From: DAOVDI01 sp965373045
GTDB taxonomy: Bacteria; Acidobacteriota; Aminicenantia; Aminicenantales; Aminicenantaceae
Direction of reading: 5' to 3'
DNA: 13,152 bases
Assembly: GCA_965373045.1 (NCBI GenBank)
Contig: CBDVEQ010000058.1
Location: 1-13,152 of the forward strand
Part shown: one piece after another, positions 7,813 to 13,152 of the stretch
Layout of the letters: every line of letters begins with the position of its first letter
How positions within the stretch are numbered: the first letter of the stretch is position 1
The notes under the pieces: model-generated
Told to the model about the DNA's origin: nothing
Databases searched by the model: none
Seen by the model: only the letters and a program-made list of their open reading frames with translations
Position numbers and translations under genes: made by a program

Positions 7813-10273
7813 TCTCTCCTCCCAATGATTTTATGGTGTATCTGTTATTTTTTTCTGTCTCAAAGGTGATAATTCCGTCCTCTGTCAGAGAGAGCGCAAC
7901 GCTCTCTCCTTTGGAAAAAACTTCGACCGGCCCGTCCACTTTAATCCGGCAGGTATTGCCCACAAGCGAATGTATTTCAGCCGAAGTCAGCTTGCCCTGT
8001 TTCCAAACGAGGCCCACCTCGAATCCTCCCCGGGCCCGCAAACCTTTGACTGCACCCTGCTTCCAGGAGCTGTGCAGGGCCGGAAGCAGGCTCAGCCCTT
8101 GTTCGTGGGACTGCAGCAGCATCTCTGCCACAGCTGCTGAAACACCAAAAAGGCCATCCACCTGCAGGGCTTTGCTGCAGATAGCAAACAGGTTATCATA
8201 GGTATATTTATGGATATAAAAGTTAAAGTTATCCATGGCCTTTGAAGCCTGTCCCAGCCGGGCCCAGCAGGCCATTTTCCAGGCCGAAGCCCAGCCATTG
8301 CCTTCCAATCCGCGCTGCTCCAGAACCTTTTCGCAGGCAGCAGCTAGTTCGGGTGTTTTTCCGAGCGAAATCCGGTTACCGGGAAAAAGACCGTAGAGAT
8401 GAGAAATATGGCGGTGGCTTTTTTCTTTTTGTTCCCAATCCTCCAGCCATTCCTGCAGTTCACCGTGTTTCCCAATCTGCATCGGCACAAGTTTTTCTCT
8501 GGTTTCTAAAACATTCCGTTTAAATTCCTGATCAATTCCCAACACATCTGCAGCAGCGGCGATATAACCGAATAGATCGGTCAGGAGCTGCATGTCCATG
8601 GTCGATCCGGCACAGATGGTCGTGCCGGGGCTCATCCAACCTGTAACTTCGTCATAGAACCTTTTATTGCCCGACCGGGCGGGAAAATTCTCAGGTGAGG
8701 TCGAAGGATTGGTGACCAACCAGCCGTAACGGGGATGTTTGACCAGAAAATCGAGAAAAAATTCCCCACAGCCCTTTAAAATCGGATAGACCCTTTGCAA
8801 AAAATCCCGGTCACACGTAAACAGATAATGCTCCCATAAATGTGTGCACAGCCAGGCTCCTCCGGTGGTAAATGTGCCCCAGTCAGGGCCGTCCATAGGG
8901 GCGGCCACCCTCCAGATATCTGTGTTCTGATGATGCACCCAACCCGAAGCACCATAATGCTCCAGGGCGACATCCCGGCCTTGATCTGTGAGCTCCTCGA
9001 TCATAGTGAATAAGGGTTCAGCGCATTCACTGAGATTACCTGCTTCCGCAGGCCAGTAATTCATCTCTGTGTTGATATTGGTAGTATATTTTGAATCCCA
9101 GGACGGATTCATATCCTTATTCCAGATGCCCTGCAGATTGGCCGGCTGGGTTCCGGGACGAGAAGAAGAGATCAGCATATAACGGCCGTATTGAAAACAC
9201 AAGGCGGCCAAATTCGGATCATTTGACCCATTGAAATGCTTTATTCTCTCATCAGTCGGCAGAAAAGAGTTGTCGGTGGAACCCATATCAATGACAATAC
9301 GGCGAAACAAGCGCTGATGTTCCTGGATATGGTCCTCTTTTATCTGGGAATAAGTTTTACCTTCCAATCTCCTCAAGACAGCTTCAATTCGCTGGTTGGG
9401 ATCAGCGCTGACATCCCGGTAATTGACAAAATTTGTGGCCGCGGCAATGAATAAGGTTGCAGTATCAACCCGGTCCAGGATTAGATCCCGGTCCTCGACT
9501 TTCATGCTGCCGCCTTCAGGCAGAGCCAGCACCCGGGCCTGATAACGGAGCTTCCCTTCAACTCCCAGATAATCGGCGGATTTTCCGGTTAGGATAAGTC
9601 CATTGTTCCCGAACCCATCCATTTGGAAATAGTCGGTGGCATAATTGGAGTGAGCTTGATTACGATCCCCGCGCAGGTTGGCGGTTAAGGAGATACTGCC
9701 GGGCCTGTCTGCTGTAAGCCTGACCACAATGATTTGATCTATAGGGCTTATCAGAACTTCACGATGGAATTCGATCCCGCCATGCTTATACCTTGTGGTG
9801 ATAATGGCTGAATCCAGATCTAGCTGATGGCGGTAATCCGTTACCTCGCCCAAGTCAGGAAAATCCAGCAGCAGATTTCCCAAGGACTGATATTTCATCT
9901 GCTCAACCGGATAACCCATCAGATAACGCCCGAACAGATTGTGCGCCGGGATATATTTTCCTGCAAAGATCAACTGCTGGATCTGCGGCAGATAAGGCGC
10001 TCCTCCTGACCGGGTTTGATTATAAGGCCCCCCCGACCATAAGGTTTCTTCATTCAGGTGGATCCGTTCGGTATCCGTCCGTCCGAAGACCATGGCCCCC
10101 ATCCGGCCGTTTCCTATTGGCAGAGCATTTTCCCATTTGTCCGCCGGATGCGTATACCATAATAGAGTTATCGGATCGACAGTATCAGATATTGTTCCCA
10201 ATTTACCCGGTTTCTCTGTGCAGCCGATCATGCCCAGATATAAAACCAGCAAAAGCAGTATTATGTTTTTCAT
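7805..10273 (-). CDS. GH95 family glycosidase lipoprotein (probable alpha-L-fucosidase)
   Basis: An 822-residue protein beginning with a lipoprotein signal (MKNIILLLLVLYLGMIGC, acylated Cys18). The mature part matches glycoside hydrolase family 95 along its length: N-terminal ALPIGNGRMGAMVFG and LNEETLWSGGP, central TTNINTEMNYWPAE (Asn399 and Asn401, matching the catalytic asparagine pair of Bifidobacterium AfcA), NPSTSPEN (Glu528, matching Glu566) and VDGLFG (Asp706, matching Asp766). The family is mostly 1,2-alpha-L-fucosidases, with some alpha-L-galactosidases, that trim terminal residues by inversion. Substrate is inferred from the family only. ATG 10273 is preferred because it gives the lipoprotein signal; an in-frame TTG at 10393 would run through the leader repeat. 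The gene overlaps the following S9 peptidase by 8 nt, suggesting joint breakdown of glycosylated protein or mucilage. Confidence 0.92.
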   Translation of the reverse strand: MKNIILLLLVLYLGMIGCTEKPGKLGTISDTVDPITLLWYTHPADKWENALPIGNGRMGAMVFGRTDTERIHLNEETLWSGGPYNQTRSGGAPYLPQIQQLIFAGKYIPAHNLFGRYLMGYPVEQMKYQSLGNLLLDFPDLGEVTDYRHQLDLDSAIITTRYKHGGIEFHREVLISPIDQIIVVRLTADRPGSISLTANLRGDRNQAHSNYATDYFQMDGFGNNGLILTGKSADYLGVEGKLRYQARVLALPEGGSMKVEDRDLILDRVDTATLFIAAATNFVNYRDVSADPNQRIEAVLRRLEGKTYSQIKEDHIQEHQRLFRRIVIDMGSTDNSFLPTDERIKHFNGSNDPNLAALCFQYGRYMLISSSRPGTQPANLQGIWNKDMNPSWDSKYTTNINTEMNYWPAEAGNLSECAEPLFTMIEELTDQGRDVALEHYGASGWVHHQNTDIWRVAAPMDGPDWGTFTTGGAWLCTHLWEHYLFTCDRDFLQRVYPILKGCGEFFLDFLVKHPRYGWLVTNPSTSPENFPARSGNKRFYDEVTGWMSPGTTICAGSTMDMQLLTDLFGYIAAAADVLGIDQEFKRNVLETREKLVPMQIGKHGELQEWLEDWEQKEKSHRHISHLYGLFPGNRISLGKTPELAAACEKVLEQRGLEGNGWASAWKMACWARLGQASKAMDNFNFYIHKYTYDNLFAICSKALQVDGLFGVSAAVAEMLLQSHEQGLSLLPALHSSWKQGAVKGLRARGGFEVGLVWKQGKLTSAEIHSLVGNTCRIKVDGPVEVFSKGESVALSLTEDGIITFETEKNNRYTIKSLGGESE

Positions 10274-10305
10274 AGCACACCATAAGAACTTGCTTTTTTG
10301 TTCAT
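10270..10305 (-). other. Possible leader mini-ORF in copy C
   Basis: ATG 10305 opens an 11-codon frame, MNKKASSYGVL, whose TGA overlaps the GH95 start codon as ATGA. This is a classic arrangement for translational coupling, and GH95 itself has no good Shine-Dalgarno site. The upstream ribosome site (AGAGAA) is weak. Confidence 0.35.
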
Positions 10306-10428
10306 GACGATTTTCTCTAAATTTCATTAAATTTCCATCCTCTGAGCTGCCGCAGCAATAACAATACACAGAACAAACATATCCAGTCAACAAGAAGTCC
10401 GCAGGAAAGAGAGAATTTTATAGAATTG
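10276..10428 (-). repeat. Promoter-leader repeat, copy C (upstream of GH95)
   Basis: Third copy. It is close to copy A in the promoter region and in the CACCATAAGAACTTG end, and close to copy B in the TTGTTCATGACGA and AAATTTC parts, so it links the other two. It ends directly at the start codon of the GH95 lipoprotein gene. Confidence 0.85.
10361..10390 (-). promoter_or_regulatory. Sigma-70-like promoter in copy C
   Basis: On the minus strand TTGACT (10390-10385), an 18-nt spacer and TATTGT (10366-10361), one base from the -10 of the other copies. It would drive the GH95-S9 operon with a leader of about 80 nt. Confidence 0.58.
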
Positions 10429-10566
10429 CTTAAATATGCCTTATGGACAGGAATAGGGCGTTACAAAAATAGTTTTCCGGCAAACTTTGGCAAAGAGGAT
10501 TGCACTCTGAAGGAAGAACTGGAAGGCTACAATGAACAAACTGCCAAAAAACTATCTAAATTATGA
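10420..10566 (+). pseudogene. Possible plus-strand gene remnant
   Basis: A plus-strand frame open from 10321 and ending in TGA at 10564-10566 has no ATG. From about 10420 it reads like protein: ELLKYALWTGIGRYKN, SFPANFGKEDCT, LKEELEGYNEQTAKKLSKL. It would be the tail of a gene whose front was replaced by the leader repeat. I do not recognise the family, and chance cannot be excluded over about 49 codons. Confidence 0.3.
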
Positions 10567-10578
10567 TGTTTGGAGTTT

Positions 10579-11091
10579 TTATCTTATTATCTTTCTGACT
10601 TTTCTTATCCTTGGAGGAATAAATGCTTTCACCACTTCATTGTTCTTTTCATTGCTTTCCCCTACTTCATTGTTGAAATCCACAGTAACACGCCATTTTG
10701 CCTTTTTATTCTCGTTGGCACACCAAGTGACATTACAGACGACAGTGCCGCATGTTGAATGACTTTGACCTGCCCCCAGATCTTGATCCTTGTTTACAGA
10801 ATAAATCTGCCAGGTGAAATTTGGGGGAATACTCCACTCTATGCGCACATCAAAATCCTTAGCCACTGTTTTGCCGATGTTCTTAACAATGAATTTCGGA
10901 GTGATGGTATAACAGGTAATATTTTCAGAATTTTTGGAAGTTTTTACTTCTTTGAATTCAATCTTAGCAGTTAGATCTGGGAGGTCAACTTTACGGATAG
11001 GTTTTTTCCCTCTTGCTTGATCTGAAAAACCTGCCTGTATTCCAAGGAAAAGAAAAACTAAAACGCCAATCCCGATTATTTTTTTATTCAT
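10579..11091 (-). CDS. Small secreted CARDB-like protein
   Basis: A 170-residue protein with a clear signal peptide (about 1-22: MNKK, hydrophobic core, AGFS). The rest reads as a single CARDB-type beta-sandwich: it opens with LPDLTAKIEF (37-46), continues with PKFIVKNIGKTVAKDFDV (65-82) and ends with the family's VDFNNEVGESNEKNN (137-151). CARDB domains occur in extracellular and adhesion proteins; a single free-standing copy has no assigned function. Four cysteines (60, 114, 119, 124) in the exported part could form disulfides. The short basic tail (RIRKVRKIIR) is unusual. GGGAGG lies 5 nt upstream of the ATG, and the gene has its own promoter with a palindrome in the spacer. It appears to be monocistronic. 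Confidence 0.8.
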   Translation of the reverse strand: MNKKIIGIGVLVFLFLGIQAGFSDQARGKKPIRKVDLPDLTAKIEFKEVKTSKNSENITCYTITPKFIVKNIGKTVAKDFDVRIEWSIPPNFTWQIYSVNKDQDLGAGQSHSTCGTVVCNVTWCANENKKAKWRVTVDFNNEVGESNEKNNEVVKAFIPPRIRKVRKIIR

Positions 11092-11190
11092 TTAAACCTC
11101 CCTTAAACAATAAAGATGATTTCATATTTATCGAATCCATTTTTCTCAGCATAAAAGCGATACAAATAAACACCCATAAAACCTGAGGCT

Positions 11191-11219
11191 ATTTTAATAC
11201 AAATAATTTGTATGTTCAA
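11191..11219 (-). promoter_or_regulatory. Promoter of the CARDB gene with a palindromic spacer
   Basis: On the minus strand TTGAAC (11219-11214) and TAAAAT (11196-11191) are separated by exactly 17 nt, ATACAAATTATTTGTAT. This spacer is a perfect 8-bp inverted repeat around one central base. It is a likely operator or a bent AT-rich site. The leader to the ATG would be about 93 nt. Confidence 0.55.
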
Positions 11220-11280
11220 ATCTTCCACTCAAAATAATTTTTATAATGAAGAAGATACGCCTCTATCTATTGCTTAAATA

Positions 11281-11304
11281 CCCCTTAAAACCCGATTTTA
11301 GGGG
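11281..11304 (-). terminator. Hairpin after the AAA/DUF4143 gene
   Basis: CCCCTTAAAA, loop CCCGA, TTTTAGGGG forms a stem of nine pairs with one bulged base, 43 nt after the gene's stop. On the minus strand only a weak T-containing tail (TATTTAAG) follows, so it may act as a terminator or an mRNA end stabiliser. Confidence 0.4.
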
Positions 11305-11346
11305 GGGAAAACGGCGTTTAAGGCTGTTGAACACTCTAATACTCAG

Positions 11347-12495
11347 CTATATCATCGAAGCAGAAAGTCGAGGGATAACATCGAGAGGAATGACAGAGAT
11401 CTTTACGTCGATGGCATATTCTTGACGGCCGGGATAAACCACCCACAGGTGCTCAAGGCCTAAGTCCGCAATGGCAATGTGCATGGAACGACTTGATCCC
11501 GGTGCATCAGCGTATTTGAATTCGAAACCATACCGTTTACCAGCGATCATTACCAGCAAGTCCAGTTCAGCGCCCGCATGTGTTGCCCAGAAGTAAGCAT
11601 CGCGAGATTCCAGCACTCCAATAACATACTCCAGGGAAAAGCCCTCCCAAGATGAACCGAGTTTCGGATGTCCCTGCAGGTCTGCCAAGGTGGGTATTTG
11701 AAGCAGTGTATGCATGATACCACTGTCTCTGATGTAGATTTTAGGTGCTTTTACCTGTCGTTTACGGATGTTCTCGAACCATGGAGGAAGGATTCTGACC
11801 ATGTAGGCTCCAGCAAGAATATCAAGATAGCGGCGAGCCGTTCTCTCTGATGTGCCGAGTGAACGGGCAAAATGAGCTGCATTCCAGACATGCCCATGGT
11901 AATGAGAAATCATGGTCCAGAAACGCCTTAAGGTTTCAGCGGGAATTGTGATGCCCAGCTGAGGAATATCCCGTTCAAGGAATGTACGGACAAAATCCTC
12001 ACGCCAAGCCATGCTGGCAGGTTCATCCTCTGCTAAAAAGGATCTGGGGAATCCACCGCGTATCCAGAGACGGGAACGCTGTTCTATGCCGACTTCCCGG
12101 AGGTCGAATCCTGAAAGATCTATGAATCCGATGCGTCCGGCAAGAGATTCAGACACCCCCCTGACCAAACCTGGAGAGGCGGAGCCCAATATCAAAAACC
12201 TGGCCGGATTTTGGGGACGATCTACCAGAACTCTGAGCAATTCGAAAAGGTCAGGTCGTCGCTGGATTTCGTCTATGACTACCAATCCGGAAAGCTCTTC
12301 TAAGATCCTCATAGGGGCAGACAACCGGCGGACATCAACAGGATTTTCAAGGTCAAAATAGGTGCATGGTTCGCGTTCCGCTATCATTCTGGCAAGAGTG
12401 GTCTTTCCGCATTGACGCGGACCCAGGAGAGCCGCGACCGGATGAACCCTAAAAACGGTGGAGATTCGGTCTAAAGCAAGAGGACGTGGAATCAT
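11347..12495 (-). CDS. AAA ATPase with C-terminal DUF4143 domain
   Basis: A 382-residue protein of the common AAA_14/DUF4143 group. It shows Walker A GPRQCGKTT (25-33), Walker B LVVIDEIQ (71-78) and a sensor strand FLILGSAS (100-107). The C-terminal half has the DUF4143 pattern: AGAELDLLV (307-315) followed by YGFEFKYAD (322-330), where Glu310, Asp312, Glu325 and Lys327 resemble a PD-(D/E)xK-type nuclease core. A helix-turn-helix-like stretch lies between (SERTARRYLDIL, 216-227). The biological role of this family is unclear; members are often scattered and sporadically distributed, which suggests horizontal movement. The start is fixed by the family-typical MIPRPL and by a consensus promoter whose expected transcription start falls on the ATG, implying a leaderless mRNA. 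The codons look richer in G and C than the toxin-antitoxin genes next to it. Confidence 0.88.
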   Translation of the reverse strand: MIPRPLALDRISTVFRVHPVAALLGPRQCGKTTLARMIAEREPCTYFDLENPVDVRRLSAPMRILEELSGLVVIDEIQRRPDLFELLRVLVDRPQNPARFLILGSASPGLVRGVSESLAGRIGFIDLSGFDLREVGIEQRSRLWIRGGFPRSFLAEDEPASMAWREDFVRTFLERDIPQLGITIPAETLRRFWTMISHYHGHVWNAAHFARSLGTSERTARRYLDILAGAYMVRILPPWFENIRKRQVKAPKIYIRDSGIMHTLLQIPTLADLQGHPKLGSSWEGFSLEYVIGVLESRDAYFWATHAGAELDLLVMIAGKRYGFEFKYADAPGSSRSMHIAIADLGLEHLWVVYPGRQEYAIDVKISVIPLDVIPRLSASMI

Positions 12496-12501
12496 AATCC
12501 C

Positions 12502-12529
12502 ATTATATCCTTGATAATCAGGATGTCAA
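12502..12529 (-). promoter_or_regulatory. Consensus promoter giving a leaderless AAA/DUF4143 transcript
   Basis: On the minus strand a perfect TTGACA (12529-12524) and a perfect TATAAT (12507-12502) are 16 nt apart. The start codon's A (12495) lies 7 nt after the -10 box, where transcription should begin. An imperfect inverted repeat, ATCCTGAT and ATCAAGGAT, occupies the spacer. Confidence 0.7.
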
Positions 12530-12563
12530 GTAAGATATTTCAAGGAATATTTTTTCTTTTCAG

Positions 12564-12635
12564 CTACCGAGGAAACGAATTTCCTGGCTGAATAGGCAAT
12601 AATTCACTTATCTTCTCCACGTTTTCTTTTGACAT
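12564..12635 (-). other. Short frame after the RelE toxin, possible remnant
   Basis: Directly after the toxin's TAA, the same frame continues open for 32 codons to a TAG at 12566-12564; from ATG 12635 it reads MSKENVEKISELL then PIQPGNSFPR. It looks amphipathic and protein-like but is not recognised. It is either a tiny gene or the tail of a lost downstream gene. Confidence 0.25.
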
Positions 12636-12662
12636 TTCAATGCGTATTTCCCAAGCTTCTAT

Positions 12663-12920
12663 TTATTTGTATATTCCCTCTCTCGGGCCAAAGGAAAACA
12701 GTATAATAGTATTTTTTTCTGTTTTATAAATGAGCCTTTTGCTCTGACCTTTAACTGAATAATTAAAAGACAAAAGTTCTCTAAATTCGCCCTTGAGTTT
12801 TTTCCCAGAACTTGGATCTTCCATTATTTTCTTGACAGCGTTTTTTAGTTGTTTTTTCTCCTGTTCTTGCCGTAACTTCTTTCTTAACTTTTTAAACTTA
12901 GAGGTTTCGACCAATCTCAT
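12663..12920 (-). CDS. RelE/ParE-superfamily toxin
   Basis: An 85-residue basic protein with the RelE fold pattern: an N-terminal strand, two Lys/Arg-rich helices (about 8-34), the LKGEFRELLSFNYSVKG block (42-58), the strand RLIYK (62-66) and the C-terminal FSFGPREGIYK (75-85) with Arg80 and Tyr84. RelE-type toxins usually cut mRNA at the ribosome, while ParE-type act on gyrase; the sequence alone does not settle which. Its ATG directly follows the TAG of the antitoxin gene with no gap, and AAGGA inside the antitoxin's last codons serves as the ribosome site, so translation is coupled. Confidence 0.86.
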   Translation of the reverse strand: MRLVETSKFKKLRKKLRQEQEKKQLKNAVKKIMEDPSSGKKLKGEFRELLSFNYSVKGQSKRLIYKTEKNTIILFSFGPREGIYK

Positions 12921-13148
12921 CTAGAAATCCTTCAAATTCAATTCTGAGATATTCCCCATTTCATAATCCACTATAGCTTCTATAATATCCTTGATTTCTT
13001 GGATGGTCAGTTTTGGATTCTCAATCGCGAGAAGTCCGATTCTCAAAGCATATCTCATCGCACCGGAAAAATCCCGCTGTTCTTTTCGGGCAAAATGATC
13101 CAAATCCTTGGCTAACTTTTCATCAATCATGATAGTTTTTCTTACCAT
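12921..13148 (-). CDS. Ribbon-helix-helix antitoxin of the RelE-type pair
   Basis: A 75-residue protein whose start MVRKTIMIDEKLAKDLDHFA has the ribbon-helix-helix form (DNA-contacting strand RKTIMID, then two helices). The C-terminal tail (about 46-75), rich in Ile, Glu and Asp, is the part expected to wrap the toxin. It should neutralise the downstream toxin and repress the shared promoter. The ATG is only 4 nt from the window's right end, so its ribosome site and operator cannot be seen and a start further upstream is formally possible. Confidence 0.82.
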   Translation of the reverse strand: MVRKTIMIDEKLAKDLDHFARKEQRDFSGAMRYALRIGLLAIENPKLTIQEIKDIIEAIVDYEMGNISELNLKDF

Positions 13149-13152
13149 TATC

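Noticed and set aside
10274..10393. Longer GH95 start at an in-frame TTG (10393)
   Set aside because: It would translate the promoter and leader of the repeat and bury the lipoprotein signal 40 residues inside.
12570..12585. Perfect 6-bp hairpin AGGAAA-CGAA-TTTCCT as terminator of the toxin-antitoxin operon
   Set aside because: No T-run follows it on the minus strand, and it lies inside the possible remnant frame.

Overview
The window is a bacterial chromosome segment of moderate GC in which every convincing gene is on the minus strand. The layout (hgcA, a zinc-ribbon/kinase/TPR receptor, a GH95 lipoprotein, an S9 dipeptidyl peptidase, toxin-antitoxin and AAA/DUF4143 genes) suits an anaerobic, polymer-degrading bacterium from a metagenome. 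Large kinase-TPR receptors of this kind are common in Acidobacteriota and Candidatus Aminicenantes, and Aminicenantes is my best guess, but nothing here proves it.

The most important gene lies at the left edge. Positions 918-1 encode the first 306 residues of HgcA, the corrinoid protein needed for microbial mercury methylation, with an intact NVWCAAGK cap-helix motif. Its C-terminus, and any hgcB, lie outside the window. A 1045-residue membrane Ser/Thr kinase with TPR repeats (4123-986) sits 67 nt upstream in the same direction with no clear terminator between, so the two may share a transcript.

Reading rightward: cutA (4634-4299) and a WrbA-like flavodoxin (5117-4647) form a two-gene operon. 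A 415-nt non-coding stretch follows, holding a leader repeat and a MazF-like gene remnant. A translationally coupled GH95 glycosidase lipoprotein and S9B dipeptidyl peptidase (10273-5533) form an exported polymer-degrading pair. A small secreted CARDB-type protein (11091-10579) has its own promoter. An AAA ATPase/DUF4143 gene (12495-11347) starts at an apparently leaderless promoter. A ribbon-helix-helix antitoxin and RelE-type toxin (13148-12663) close the window.

The main structure not explained by the genes is a three-copy, roughly 140-150-nt repeat directly upstream of the kinase, the flavodoxin-cutA pair and the GH95-peptidase pair. All three copies keep a TTGACT-N18-TATTRT promoter in the orientation of the downstream gene. 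Each copy also ends in a very short leader reading frame. It looks like a copied promoter-leader cassette that could place these transcription units, and possibly hgcA, under common control.
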